Position numbers and translations under genes: made by a program. Shown here one piece after another: positions 30,229-39,763 of a DNA stretch of 64,000 nucleotides (the stretch's first letter is position 1; every line of letters begins with the position of its first letter). The stretch spans positions 682,001 to 746,000 of the forward strand of contig NZ_FXAT01000003.1 in NCBI RefSeq assembly GCF_900177725.1. Direction: 5' to 3'. The DNA is from Paraburkholderia susongensis (GTDB lineage: Bacteria > Pseudomonadota > Gammaproteobacteria > Burkholderiales > Burkholderiaceae). The notes beneath the pieces were generated by a model. The model was not told the DNA's origin. It made no database searches and saw only the letters and a program-made list of their open reading frames with translations.

Positions 30229-30981
30229 TCAGACGCGCGCGGCGCTTGCCGCGTGAACCGCGATGCCGGCGGCGTCGAGCTCGCTGCGGATGCGCCGCGC
30301 GAACGCGAGCGCATGCGGGCCGTCGCCGTGCAGGCAGATGGTCTGCGCGTTGAGCGTCACCCAGTGGCCGTCCACGGCGCGCACGCGTTGTTCGCGGATC
30401 ATCGCGAGCGTGCGTTCGAGCACTTCGTTTTCATCGTCGAGCAGCGCGCCGGGTTCCTTGCGCGGCACGAGCGAGCCGTCGGCGCGATAGCCGCGGTCGG
30501 CGAACACTTCTTCGATCGCGGTGAGGCCCGCGTTGCGCGCGGCGCTCACGAGTCCGCTGTTGGCGAGCGCGAACACCGCGACCGACGGATCGAAGTCGTG
30601 CACCGCCGAGACGATCGCATCGGCGATCTTCGCGTCGCGAGCAGCCTGGTTGTAGAGCGCACCGTGTGGCTTCACGTGCGCGATGCGCCCGCCCTCGGCC
30701 TGCGCGATCGCCGACAGCGCGCCGAGCTGGTACAGCACGCCCGCGTAGATTTCCTGCGCCGGCAGATCCATTTCCTTGCGGCCGAAGTTCTCTGGATCGT
30801 TGAAGCTCGGATGCGCGCCGATCGACACGCCTTTCTGCACGGCCCAGCGCACGCAGTCGCGCATGGCGTTGGGGCCGCCCGCGTGCCAGCCGCACGCGAT
30901 ATTGGCGGAACTCACGAGGTCGAGCAGCGCCTCGTCGGAGCCGCAGCCTTCGCCGAGGTCGGCGTTCAGATCGATTTCCAT
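30229..30981 (-). CDS. pxpA: 5-oxoprolinase subunit PxpA (LamB/YcsF family)
   Basis: PxpA is part of the three-subunit ATP-dependent prokaryotic 5-oxoprolinase, which opens pyroglutamate to glutamate. The 250-residue protein begins with the family signature [20 protein letters not shown] and contains [30 protein letters not shown] and [12 protein letters not shown]. It lies 30 bases downstream of pxpC. Confidence 0.97.
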   Translation of the reverse strand: MEIDLNADLGEGCGSDEALLDLVSSANIACGWHAGGPNAMRDCVRWAVQKGVSIGAHPSFNDPENFGRKEMDLPAQEIYAGVLYQLGALSAIAQAEGGRIAHVKPHGALYNQAARDAKIADAIVSAVHDFDPSVAVFALANSGLVSAARNAGLTAIEEVFADRGYRADGSLVPRKEPGALLDDENEVLERTLAMIREQRVRAVDGHWVTLNAQTICLHGDGPHALAFARRIRSELDAAGIAVHAASAARV

Positions 30982-31011
30982 GGGGATTCCTCTACTCGGT
31001 TCTACTCGGTG

Positions 31012-32064
31012 TCAGAGCGCAGCGACCGCCGACCGGCGCACGCAGCGTTCTTCATGCATCGCGATCGCGGCATCGATCTGCCGCAGATACGAGCGTTCTT
31101 CCAACAAGGCCAGGCGCGCCTCGTAAGGCGTCGTCGGGATGAAACGGACGGCCGCGTTCAGGCGCACCTGCGCGAGCTTCCACAGATCGGCCTGGATCAC
31201 CGCGCCGATCTTCGGATAGCCGCCGGTGGTCTGCGCGTCGCTCATCAGCACGATCGGCTGGCCGTTCGGCGGCACCTGGATCGTGCCGGGCAGCACCGCG
31301 TGCGACAGCAGATCGGTCTTCTGCGTGCGCTTCAGTTCGGTGCCGGCGAGCCGATAGCCCATGCGGTTGCTGTTCGGCGTGACGAGCCACTCGTCGGACC
31401 AGAACGATTGCTGCGCTGCTTCGGTGAAGCGGTCGTATTCGGGGCCGCGCAGCACGCGGATCGGCACGGCCCATGGCACGCCCGACGGATGCCGGCCGCG
31501 CCGCAGCGGCTCGTGGACCAGCACGAACTTGCACCAGGCGGGCGCCTTCACGCCGAACTCGGGCGCCTCGGGCGAGAAGCCCACGTGGCCGCGCTGCGGC
31601 GGCGCGCCGACCGGCAGGCGGTCGCCGTCGTGCAGGGCGCGGCCGCCGAGTCCGCCGAAATGGCCGGCGAGGTCGGTACTGCGCGAGCCGAGCATCGGCA
31701 GCACGTCGATGCCGCCCGCCACGCACACGTAACCGCGCATGCCGCGCTTCGCCGCGTTGAGCACGAGTTCCTGGCCGGCCTGCACGGGCAGGCTCCACCA
31801 TGAATAGACCGGTTTGCCGTCGAGCGTCGCACCGAATTCGGTGCCGGTGATCGCGACGCGCGTCGCGCGCAGGAAGCGCAGCACGGTCGGGCCGAAGGTG
31901 ATTTCGAGGCCGGCCGCGTCGGGCCGGTTGCCGACCAGCCGGTTGCCGACTTCGAGCGAGAGCCGGTCGAGCGCCCCGCCCATCGCGACGCCGAGATGCC
32001 GGTGGCCGTGGCGGCCGAGGTCCTGGATCGTGGTCAGAAGACCCGCGCGGATCACGTCGATCAT
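31012..32064 (-). CDS. pxpC: 5-oxoprolinase subunit PxpC
   Basis: The biotin-dependent-carboxylase-like (KipA/allophanate hydrolase AHS2) subunit, 350 residues. It opens with the family sequence MIDVIRAGLLTTIQDLGRHGHRHLGV. Other motifs are GLEITFGPTVLRF and VSDAQTTGGYPKIG-type (here LMSDAQTTGGYPKIGAVIQADLW). The start overlaps the pxpB stop by four bases. Confidence 0.96.
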   Translation of the reverse strand: MIDVIRAGLLTTIQDLGRHGHRHLGVAMGGALDRLSLEVGNRLVGNRPDAAGLEITFGPTVLRFLRATRVAITGTEFGATLDGKPVYSWWSLPVQAGQELVLNAAKRGMRGYVCVAGGIDVLPMLGSRSTDLAGHFGGLGGRALHDGDRLPVGAPPQRGHVGFSPEAPEFGVKAPAWCKFVLVHEPLRRGRHPSGVPWAVPIRVLRGPEYDRFTEAAQQSFWSDEWLVTPNSNRMGYRLAGTELKRTQKTDLLSHAVLPGTIQVPPNGQPIVLMSDAQTTGGYPKIGAVIQADLWKLAQVRLNAAVRFIPTTPYEARLALLEERSYLRQIDAAIAMHEERCVRRSAVAAL

Positions 32065-32714
32065 GCGTGCATCCCCGCGATCGTGAAGCGCACCCGGTCG
32101 CCCGGTTGCAACAGCGTGGGCGGGCGGCGCGCGGGATCGAAAAGCGGCACTTCGGTGCGGCCGATCAACTGCCAGCCGCCCGGCGAGACGGCCGGATAAA
32201 TGCCAGTCTGCTCGCCGCCGATGCCGACCGAGCCCGCCGGCACCTCGAGCCGCGGCGACGCGCGGCGCGGCGTGTGCAGCGCGGCTTCGAGGCCGCCCAT
32301 ATAGGCGAACCCCGGCTGGAAGCCGAGGAAAAAGACCACGTAGCTGCCGCTCGTATGACGCTCGACGACCTCGCGCATGGTCAGCCCCGTATGTTCGGCG
32401 ACCGCCTGCAGATCGGGGCCGAACTTGCCGCCGTACTGCACCGGAATCTCGACGTCGCGGCCGGGCACGGCCGTTTTGCCCGCCGCGTTCCAGGCCGCGA
32501 GCAACTGCCCGGCAAGAGCCTCGGCGTCGGCTTCGAGCGGATCGAACACGAGCGTCAGATTGTTCATGCCGGGCACGACCTCCAGCACATGTGCCCAGTC
32601 GCGCGCGGCTTCGGCCGCGGCCCACACTCGCTGCTGGCATTCGAGCGTGGCGGGCGGCGGCGCTTCGCAGACGAGCGCGGTATCGCCGAGCGGGAAGATT
32701 CTTGGTTGGCTCAT
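32061..32714 (-). CDS. pxpB: 5-oxoprolinase subunit PxpB
   Basis: The KipI/AHS1-type subunit, 217 residues. Motifs are FPLGDTALVCE at the start, FFLGFQPGFAYMGGL and PAGSVGIGGEQTGIYPAVSPGGWQLIG. It is the first gene of the pxpB-pxpC-pxpA-DUF969-DUF979 operon. A divergent MarR-like regulator and dyad sequences lie upstream. Confidence 0.96.
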   Translation of the reverse strand: MSQPRIFPLGDTALVCEAPPPATLECQQRVWAAAEAARDWAHVLEVVPGMNNLTLVFDPLEADAEALAGQLLAAWNAAGKTAVPGRDVEIPVQYGGKFGPDLQAVAEHTGLTMREVVERHTSGSYVVFFLGFQPGFAYMGGLEAALHTPRRASPRLEVPAGSVGIGGEQTGIYPAVSPGGWQLIGRTEVPLFDPARRPPTLLQPGDRVRFTIAGMHA

Positions 32715-32805
32715 GGCTTGACAGCCCAGGTCGAGTCGGAGGAGGCCGGCATGGCGGTGCGTTGACGCATGCTCGGCACGGAATCGGCGATGATGTGAGG
32801 GTACA

Positions 32806-32837
32806 TTATCAATAAAATATCAACGTTTTATCAATAA
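32806..32837. promoter_or_regulatory. Candidate operator: duplicated TTATCAATAA
   Basis: TTATCAATAA occurs at 32806-32815 and again at 32828-32837, exactly 22 bases (two helical turns) apart, in an AT-rich patch between the divergent pxpB and the MarR-like regulator. The rest of the interval is GC-rich. This fits a binding site for the neighbouring winged-helix regulator, or overlapping promoters. Confidence 0.6.
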
Positions 32838-32916
32838 GCGTTTTCGCCAGGCTCGCCGGAAGCGAGGGCTCGTCGTACACTTTCGACACCTTTCCACCCC
32901 GTCCCGAGAACCTCGT

Positions 32917-33429
32917 ATGGCGCGCCATCCCACCAAGATCGTTTCGTCGGAGCATCTCGTCTCCGAGACCAGCGCGGAACTGTCCGAACTCGAATATGCG
33001 CTCATCATGGCGGGCAATGCATTCAACCGCTGGATGGTGCGCTGCATGTCGGCGGCCGGCGACAAGGACATGACCGCGATCGAAGTGTCGCTGCTGCACC
33101 ACGTGAGCCATCGCGAACGCCGCAAGAAGCTGGCGGACATCTGCTTCGTGCTGAACATCGAGGACACGCACGTCGCCACTTACGCGCTCAAGAAGCTCGT
33201 AGCTAGAGGGTATGTAAAAAGCGAAAAGACCGGCAAGGAAGTGTTCTTTTCGGCGACCGAGGCGGGCCGCGAGTTGTGTCTGAAGTATCGCGAGGTGCGC
33301 GAAAACTGCCTGATCTCGACGCTCAAGGAAAGCGGCCTGACCAACGAGCAGATCGGCGAGGCCGCGCAACTGATGCGCAACGCATCGGGGCTGTACGACA
33401 CGGCCGCGCGGGCCGCGGCTTCCTTATAG
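32917..33429 (+). CDS. MarR-type winged-helix regulator
   Basis: A 170-residue regulator with a winged-helix DNA-binding domain in the middle (TAIEVSLLHHVSHRERRKKLADI, then VATYALKKLVARGYVKSEKTGKEVFFSATEAGRELC). It is divergent from the pxp operon and probably controls it through the TTATCAATAA repeats. The ligand is unknown; 5-oxoproline is a natural guess. Confidence 0.85.
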   Translation: MARHPTKIVSSEHLVSETSAELSELEYALIMAGNAFNRWMVRCMSAAGDKDMTAIEVSLLHHVSHRERRKKLADICFVLNIEDTHVATYALKKLVARGYVKSEKTGKEVFFSATEAGRELCLKYREVRENCLISTLKESGLTNEQIGEAAQLMRNASGLYDTAARAAASL

Positions 33430-33510
33430 CGGTGGCGTGACGGCGGGAACGTGGCGGGAAAGCGGCGAGGAAGCACCGCGCGCACGGCAGGGCGGTGCGC
33501 GCCCGTCGCC

Positions 33511-34110
33511 TCAGGCCGGCAAGCCCGGATGAAATCCCGCCTCGGTCACGATCAGATCGAGCGGAACGTCGTGTGCTTCGCGTTGCAACGCTTGTGTGCG
33601 GCACGCTTCGTAGGCGATGCCGACCGTGACCGGCTTCCTTGCCGCCGGCCAGCCGGCCAGCGTGCGATCGTAATAGCCGCCGCCGTAGCCGAGCCGGTAG
33701 CCGTCTGCGTCGAAACCGACACAGGGCACGAACAGCAACTCGGGCAGCACGATGCGCCCCGAGGTCGGTTCGGTGATCCGGTGATGGCCGATTCTCATCG
33801 GCATGTCGGGCGTCCATGCGTGAAACTCGAGCGGCATGCCACGTTCTTTAACGATTGGCAGACTCGCTTCATGCTCCGCGTTGGCCGCGAGCCAGATCGC
33901 AATCGCGCCGCGCGCGTCGAATTCGCCCGCAAGCGGCCAGTAGAAGCCCACGCTGTCCACTGCATAGTGCTTCAGCGCGTCGAGTACGCGCCGCCCGAGC
34001 GCGGCATTGCGCGCCGGCTCGGAAGCCGCTTGCAGACGGGCTTCCAGTAGCTTCCGACGCAACGCCTTTTTCGCTTCCGGCACAGGGTTGCATGCTATGC
34101 TTGGGTCCAA
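33511..34110 (-). CDS. 5-formyltetrahydrofolate cyclo-ligase
   Basis: Converts 5-formyl-THF to 5,10-methenyl-THF with ATP. The N-terminal region KKALRRKLLEARL and the signature RLGYGGGYYDRTL are present, and about 200 residues is the usual length. There is no ATG near the N-terminus. TTG at 34110, preceded by GGAG 6 bases upstream, is my preferred start; TTG at 34137 would overlap the divergent slt start codon. Confidence 0.9.
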   Translation of the reverse strand: MDPSIACNPVPEAKKALRRKLLEARLQAASEPARNAALGRRVLDALKHYAVDSVGFYWPLAGEFDARGAIAIWLAANAEHEASLPIVKERGMPLEFHAWTPDMPMRIGHHRITEPTSGRIVLPELLFVPCVGFDADGYRLGYGGGYYDRTLAGWPAARKPVTVGIAYEACRTQALQREAHDVPLDLIVTEAGFHPGLPA

Positions 34111-34130
34111 TTCGCGCTCCAGAAACAACG

Positions 34131-36098
34131 ATGTCAAAAAGCCTCTTTCGAGTATATCGCGCGGTCGGCATGGCGCTGGCCGCCGCGGCGCTCGTCGCGT
34201 GCAGCACGGCCTCGGCCGTCAAGCCCGTTCCGTTCTCGCAACTCACGAACGACGACCAGATCTTCGTCCAGCTTCGCGAAGCCGCACGCAATAACGACGC
34301 GGCGCGCGCGGCCCAGCTCGCGAGCATGATCCCGAATTACCCGGCACCGTCGTATCTGGAGTATTTCCAGATCAAGCCGCAGCTATTCGATTCGAGCGGC
34401 CATGCGCGCGTCGACGCGCCCGACGCGCCGGTGCTCGCGTTCCTGCAGAAGTACGACGGCCAGGCGATCGCCGATCGCCTGCGCAACGACTACCTGACCG
34501 TGCTCGGCACGCGCCACGACTGGCGCAACTTCGACCAGCAGTACGCGAAGTTCGTGCTCAACGACGACACGCAGGTGAAGTGCTACGCGCTCGAATCGCG
34601 CGCATCGCGCGGCGAAAACGTCGCCGACGCGGCACGCGCGCTGCTCGTCGATCCGAAATCGTACGGCGACGGCTGCGTCGATCTGATTACGGTGCTCGGC
34701 ATGAACCGCCAGTTCAGCACCGACGATGTCTGGCAGCAGATCCGCCTCGCGTACGAGCAGAACTATACGAGCACGGGCAGCAAGCTCGTCGACGCGCTCG
34801 GCGACCAGGCGCCCGATCCGGTGCTGTTCAGCCAGGCGGTCAATACGCCGCCGCTCCTGCTCGCGCGCGGCGTCGGCGCCGATCCGCAAGCGCATCAACT
34901 GGCGCTGCTCGCGATCACGCGCATGGCGCGCAACGATCCGGCCATGGCGGCGGCCACCTTCGCGTCGGTCGCGCCGTCGCTGAATTCGCCCGAGCGCGCG
35001 ATCGGCTGGGGCACGATCGGCTATCAGGGCGCGTTGAAGCAGATGCCGGCCGCGGTCGACTGGTACCGGCTGTCGGCGAACGCGCCACTGTCGAATCCCG
35101 CGTATGAATGGCGCACGCGCAGCGCGCTGCTCGCGGGCGACTGGAACATGGTGCGCTGGTCGATCGAGCAGATGCCCGAGACGCTGCGCAAGCAGCCGTC
35201 GTGGGTGTACTGGCATGGGCGCGCGCTGAAGCAGGCCGGCGACACGGCCACGGCGAGCCAGGAATTCGAATCGATCTCGCAGGGCTTCAACTTCTACGGC
35301 CAGCTCGCCGCGGAAGAGCTCGGCCAGAAAATCACCGTGCCGCCGAAGACCACGGTCACCGACGCCGAAGTCCAGCAGGCCGGCAACACGCCGGGCTTCG
35401 ATCTCGCGCAGCGCTTCTACGCGCTCAATCTGCGGCTCGAAGGCAATCGCGAATGGAACTGGCCGCTGCGCAACATGACGGACCGGCAATTGCTCGCCGT
35501 CGCTGAATACGCGCGCCGCATCCAGCTTTACGACCGCACCGTCAACACCGCGGACCGCACGAAGAGCGAACATGATTTCTCGCTGCGCTATCTGTCGCCG
35601 TTCCGCGATATCGTCGAGCGCGACGCGCAATCGAGCGGGCTCGACGTGGAATGGGCATACGGGCTGATCCGCCAGGAGTCGCGCTTCATCATCAACGCGC
35701 GCTCGGAAGTCGGCGCGGGCGGTCTGATGCAGCTGATGCCGGGTACCGCGCAACTGGTCGCGAAAAAGATCGGCCTCGGCCCGATTTCACGCGAGCAGAT
35801 GAACGACATCAACACCAACATCCTGCTCGGCACGAACTACCTGGCGATGATCTACAATCAGTTCGACGGGTCCGCCGTGCTGGCCACCGCCGGCTACAAC
35901 GCAGGTCCTGGCCGTCCGCGCAACTGGCGGCAGTCATTGCAGCGCCCGGTCGAAGGCGCGATCTTCGCCGAGGCGATTCCGTTCCAGGAAACCCGCGACT
36001 ACGTGAAAAACGTGCTGTCCAACACGGTCTACTACGCGGCATTGTTCGAAGGCCGTCCGCAATCGCTGAAGGCGCGTCTGGGTTACATCGCACCGTAA
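34131..36098 (+). CDS. slt: Soluble lytic murein transglycosylase
   Basis: A 655-residue periplasmic enzyme that cleaves peptidoglycan between MurNAc and GlcNAc, forming 1,6-anhydro ends. The N-terminal signal has a lipobox-like LVACS. A long helical superhelix domain follows. The C-terminal SLT domain has the catalytic Glu in GLIRQESRF, then GAGGLMQLMPGTAQ and the conserved AGYNAGPGRPRNW. ATG 34131 gives the signal peptide directly; the longer upstream frame runs through the cyclo-ligase gene and is rejected. Confidence 0.95.
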   Translation: MSKSLFRVYRAVGMALAAAALVACSTASAVKPVPFSQLTNDDQIFVQLREAARNNDAARAAQLASMIPNYPAPSYLEYFQIKPQLFDSSGHARVDAPDAPVLAFLQKYDGQAIADRLRNDYLTVLGTRHDWRNFDQQYAKFVLNDDTQVKCYALESRASRGENVADAARALLVDPKSYGDGCVDLITVLGMNRQFSTDDVWQQIRLAYEQNYTSTGSKLVDALGDQAPDPVLFSQAVNTPPLLLARGVGADPQAHQLALLAITRMARNDPAMAAATFASVAPSLNSPERAIGWGTIGYQGALKQMPAAVDWYRLSANAPLSNPAYEWRTRSALLAGDWNMVRWSIEQMPETLRKQPSWVYWHGRALKQAGDTATASQEFESISQGFNFYGQLAAEELGQKITVPPKTTVTDAEVQQAGNTPGFDLAQRFYALNLRLEGNREWNWPLRNMTDRQLLAVAEYARRIQLYDRTVNTADRTKSEHDFSLRYLSPFRDIVERDAQSSGLDVEWAYGLIRQESRFIINARSEVGAGGLMQLMPGTAQLVAKKIGLGPISREQMNDINTNILLGTNYLAMIYNQFDGSAVLATAGYNAGPGRPRNWRQSLQRPVEGAIFAEAIPFQETRDYVKNVLSNTVYYAALFEGRPQSLKARLGYIAP

Positions 36099-36180
36099 GC
36101 GCCGTGCCGCCGCGGTCTCGTTGCCGAGGCCGCGGCGCGCTTCTCCAGCCGTTGCCGCGGCTTCCAACAGGGAGTCGAAA

Positions 36181-37134
36181 ATGCGACATCAAGCCATTGC
36201 GATCATCGGTGGGTCCGGGTTCATCGGCAGCCACCTCGTCAACGCGCTCGTCGACATGGGCAAAGACGTGCGCATCGCCACGCGGCGGCGTTACAACGCC
36301 CGCCATCTCACCATGCTGCCGATCGACGTGATCGAAACCGACGTGTTCGATCCGGTCCAGCTCGCGCGCTTCGTCGAAGGCGCCGATTGCGTAATCAACC
36401 TCATCGGCACGCTGCACGGCAAACGCGGCAAGCCCTATGGCGCGGAGTTCGCGCGCGCGCACGTCGAATTGCCCACGCGCATCGTGGCCGCGTGCGAAGG
36501 CAAGGGCGTGCATCGGCTCATTCATCTGAGCGCGCTCGGCGCTGATCTGAATGGCCCGAGCATGTATTCGCGCTCGAAGGCCGACGGCGAGAAAGCCGTG
36601 CATGCGGCGAACGTCGCGTGGACGATCTTCCGGCCGTCCGTGGTGTTCGGTCCCGCGGACCAGTTCCTCAACAAGTTCGCGTTCCTGCAGCGCGTGTTTC
36701 CGGTGATTCCGCTCGCCATGCCGGACGCGCAATTCCAGCCGGTCTATGTCGGCGACGTCGCGAAGGCGATCGTCAACGTGCTCGATCTCGACGCCGCCAG
36801 CGGCCACACCTACGAACTCGGCGGTCCGACCGTCTATACGCTCGAAGACCTCGTCACCTATTGCGGCGACGTGATCGGCCGGCACGCGCGCATCATCCGT
36901 CTGCCCGAGCCGCTTGCGCGCCTGCAGGCGCTGAGCTTCGAAATGGCACCCGGCGAGCCGGTGATTTCGCGCGACAATCTCGATTCGATGAAGGTCGACA
37001 ACGTGCTGAGCGTGCCGCTTGCGCCCGAACTCGGCCTCGAGCCGACCAGCATCGAAGCGATCGCGCCGACGTATCTGACCGGTGCGTCCGCGCGCTCGCG
37101 CCTCGACGACTTCCGCGCGAGCGCCGGGCGCTGA
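36181..37134 (+). CDS. NAD-dependent epimerase, complex I NDUFA9-like
   Basis: A 317-residue short-chain-type Rossmann protein with nucleotide motif IAIIGGSGFIGSHLV. The sequence VIETDVFDPVQLARFVEGADCVINLIGTL and the loss of the classical YxxxK catalytic context (here SALGADLNGPSMYSRSKADGE) place it with NDUFA9-like atypical SDRs. AGGGAG precedes ATG 36181. The substrate is unknown; it may be quinone-related or a structural role. Confidence 0.88.
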   Translation: MRHQAIAIIGGSGFIGSHLVNALVDMGKDVRIATRRRYNARHLTMLPIDVIETDVFDPVQLARFVEGADCVINLIGTLHGKRGKPYGAEFARAHVELPTRIVAACEGKGVHRLIHLSALGADLNGPSMYSRSKADGEKAVHAANVAWTIFRPSVVFGPADQFLNKFAFLQRVFPVIPLAMPDAQFQPVYVGDVAKAIVNVLDLDAASGHTYELGGPTVYTLEDLVTYCGDVIGRHARIIRLPEPLARLQALSFEMAPGEPVISRDNLDSMKVDNVLSVPLAPELGLEPTSIEAIAPTYLTGASARSRLDDFRASAGR

Positions 37135-37183
37135 AGCCTTTGCGCCGGTTTTTCGTTTCCCTCTCTCTTCTTTGATACCTCGC

Positions 37184-37837
37184 ATGAAACTGCTCATTGG
37201 TGACAAGAACTACTCGTCATGGTCGATGCGTCCGTGGCTGCTGCTCACGCATTTCGGCATTCCGTTCGAAGAGGTGTTGATCCTCCTGTACGAAGCGGAC
37301 ACGAATGCGAAGGTCCTCGCCCAGGCGCCGCGCGGGCCGGGCAAGGTGCCGTGCCTGATCGACGACGCAGGGCAGGCCGTATGGGAGTCGCTCGCGATCG
37401 CCGAGACGCTCGCCGAGCGCTTCCCGCAGCACGCGCTATGGCCGCGCGACGCGGCGGCGCGCGCATATGCGCGCAGCGTCAGCGCCGAGATGCATTCGGG
37501 CTTCGGCGAATTGCGCTCGAACATGTGGATGAACATTCGCGCATCGTTCCCGGGCAAGAACGCGAAGCCGGGCGTGCTCGCCGATATCGCGCGGATCGAG
37601 GCAATCTGGGGCGATTGCCTGCAAAGCTATGGCGGCCCGTTCCTGTTCGGCGAATTCAGCATTGCCGATGCGATGTACGCGCCGGTCGCGATGCGCTTCA
37701 ACACGTGGAAACCGGCGCTGTCGGCGACGACGTCGGCCTACGTCGAGCGGCTGACCGCATTGCCCGCGGTCAGCGCGTGGATCGACAGCGCGCGGCGCGA
37801 AACGCACGCCATTCCCTATCAAGACGTATGTCCATGA
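37184..37837 (+). CDS. Glutathione S-transferase family protein
   Basis: A 217-residue cytosolic GST with a thioredoxin-like N-terminal domain (KLLIGDKNYSSWSMRPWLLL), the glutathione-binding WESLAIAETLAERFP region and a helical C-terminal domain (GGPFLFGEFSIADAMYAPVAMR). The Ser-Ser near the N-terminus is the expected catalytic position. The stop overlaps the cca start. Confidence 0.94.
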   Translation: MKLLIGDKNYSSWSMRPWLLLTHFGIPFEEVLILLYEADTNAKVLAQAPRGPGKVPCLIDDAGQAVWESLAIAETLAERFPQHALWPRDAAARAYARSVSAEMHSGFGELRSNMWMNIRASFPGKNAKPGVLADIARIEAIWGDCLQSYGGPFLFGEFSIADAMYAPVAMRFNTWKPALSATTSAYVERLTALPAVSAWIDSARRETHAIPYQDVCP

Positions 37838-39066
37838 ATATTTACGCAGTAGGCGGCGCGATCCGCGACGAACTGCTCGGCGTGCCGGTGCAGGACCGCG
37901 ACTACGTGGTGGTTGGAGCGACGCCCGAGCAGATGGTGGCGCAAGGCTATCGCCCGGTGGGCAAGGACTTTCCGGTGTTCCTGCATCCGCAGACGCACGA
38001 GGAATACGCGCTCGCGCGCACCGAGCGCAAGACGGCGGCCGGCTATCACGGCTTCCAGTTTTTCTATGCGCCGGATGTCACGCTCGAAGAGGACCTTGCG
38101 CGCCGCGATCTGACGATCAACGCGATGGCGCGCGAAGTGCGCCCGGACGGCAAGCTGAGCGGCCCGGTCGTCGATCCGTTCAATGGCCAGGCCGATCTGC
38201 GGGCGCGCCTCTTTCGCCACGTCAGCGATGCGTTCCTCGAAGACCCGGTGCGGATTCTGCGCATCGCGCGCTTTGCGGCGCGCTTCGTCGATTTCACGGT
38301 TGCACCGGAGACGATGACGCTGATGCGCCAGATGGTCGCCGACGGCGAAGCCGATGCGCTCGTGGCCGAGCGCGTGTGGCAGGAAGTGTCGCGCGGACTG
38401 ATGGAGAAACGGCCGTCGCGGATGTTCGCGGTGCTGCGCGACTGCGGCGCGCTGGCGCGGATTCTGCCCGAGGTCGATGCGCTCTTCGGCGTACCGCAGC
38501 GGGCCGACTATCACCCTGAGGTCGATACGGGCGTGCACGTGATGATGGTGCTCGACCATGCCGCGCAGCAGGGTTATACGCTGCCGGTGCGCTTCGCGGC
38601 GCTGACGCACGATCTCGGCAAGGCGACCACGCCCGAGGACGTGCTGCCGCGTCACATTGGCCACGAGGGGCGCAGCGTCGATCTGCTCAAACCCTTGTGC
38701 GAGCGGCTGCGCGTACCGAACGAGTGCCGCGACCTCGCGGTACTGGTGGCGCGCGAGCACGGCAATATTCATCGCGTGATGGAAATGGGTGCGGCTGCGC
38801 TCGTGCGGCTCTTCGAGCGCAGCGACGCGATCCGCAAGCCGGCGCGGTTTGCCGAGGCGTTGCAGGCGTGCGAGTCGGATGCGCGCGGGCGGCTCGGCTT
38901 CGAGACGCGCGATTATCCGCAGGCCGAGCGTCTGCGGGTCGCGCTCGTCGCCGCGCGCGGCGTGGATGCGGGCGCGGTCGCGAAGCGGCTCGCCGACGCG
39001 CCGGCCGGCATCAAGGGCGCGGTGCATCAGGAGCGCGTTCGCGCGGTGGAAGCGGCGATCGGCTAG
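37834..39066 (+). CDS. cca: Multifunctional CCA-adding enzyme (tRNA nucleotidyltransferase)
   Basis: Adds or repairs the 3' CCA of tRNAs. The class II nucleotidyltransferase head shows YAVGGAIRDELLG, DYVVVGATPEQM, the motif RRDLTINAMA and the template region EDPVRILRIARFAARF. The C-terminal HD domain (HVMMVLDHA, then ALTHDLGKATTPEDVLPRHIGHE) provides phosphatase and phosphodiesterase activity. ATG 37834 is preferred over 37828. About 410 residues, the normal length. Confidence 0.97.
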   Translation: MNIYAVGGAIRDELLGVPVQDRDYVVVGATPEQMVAQGYRPVGKDFPVFLHPQTHEEYALARTERKTAAGYHGFQFFYAPDVTLEEDLARRDLTINAMAREVRPDGKLSGPVVDPFNGQADLRARLFRHVSDAFLEDPVRILRIARFAARFVDFTVAPETMTLMRQMVADGEADALVAERVWQEVSRGLMEKRPSRMFAVLRDCGALARILPEVDALFGVPQRADYHPEVDTGVHVMMVLDHAAQQGYTLPVRFAALTHDLGKATTPEDVLPRHIGHEGRSVDLLKPLCERLRVPNECRDLAVLVAREHGNIHRVMEMGAAALVRLFERSDAIRKPARFAEALQACESDARGRLGFETRDYPQAERLRVALVAARGVDAGAVAKRLADAPAGIKGAVHQERVRAVEAAIG

Positions 39067-39215
39067 GGAATGTCAGGTACTTTGAGTAATCGCTGCGACG
39101 TGTACAAGCTCCGCGCGGGTCCAACCCGCTTCACATCACCGTTGGCAGTGCGAAGTGATCGTTTCTACGTGCTTGTAAAGTTTCCGCTCATGTCTGTTGC
39201 CGCTTGAGCGACAGG

Positions 39216-39482
39216 TTAGTCAGTTGCCGGTTCGAGCTTGACGTCATCGCCATACTTCAATGAGGCCCACGCCAGTCTCGTATTCTTTGCGGCGATCGCG
39301 ATGGCCGTCTTCCAGTAGCCTCGTCGCTCGACCAGGGTTCGGACCCGCCGGCTGAAGCGATCCTGCTTCTCGCCGAGACTGGCAATGACAGAACGGGCAC
39401 CGTTGACCAGCGGGCCGCGCAGATAAGCGCCGCCTGCCTTCGTAATGCTGACTTCATCATGGCACTTCGCTGCCAACCCGCG
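39216..39482 (-). pseudogene. IS110-family transposase C-terminal fragment
   Basis: The encoded peptide ITKAGGAYLRGPLVNGARSV followed by RGYWKTAIAIAAKNTRLAWASLKYG is the end of the IS110-type transposase C-terminal domain. Everything N-terminal to it, including the DEDD catalytic domain and the rest of the Transposase_20 region, is missing. A degraded insertion sequence downstream of cca. Confidence 0.75.
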
Positions 39483-39643
39483 GATTCCACCGCAGCCTCG
39501 GAACGAGGAAGTCCCTTTCATTCTCCAGGCGGATCAGTCATATGGTTCGAACGGAAGAAAACCCGCTCGAATCCGATCGGTCATGCAGGTATTGAATCGA
39601 CCAGAAAAGGTTGGAAAGAGCGGTTTTAGAAGTGAAGCGTCGC

Positions 39644-39763
39644 GATATGGCGATCGGTGAGGATAAGTGCCGGGTTCGTGTGGATCGCGCCGCTCAGACC
39701 TTCGCCCTCCTGAGGCGCATCGCCATGAGCCTGCTGCGCCAAAAGCACCTCACTTGCACGTGA
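39644..39763 (+). pseudogene. ISAs1-family transposase C-terminal remnant
   Basis: The short frame reads IGEDKCRVRVDRAAQTFALL then RRIAMSLLRQKHLTCT and stops. This matches the ISAs1 pattern (D-x-x-R-VR-x-D-x-A-x-x-x-x-x-LRR-x-A-x-x-LLR) near the end of the protein. No upstream transposase remains in frame. It is too short for an automatic call. Confidence 0.6.
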
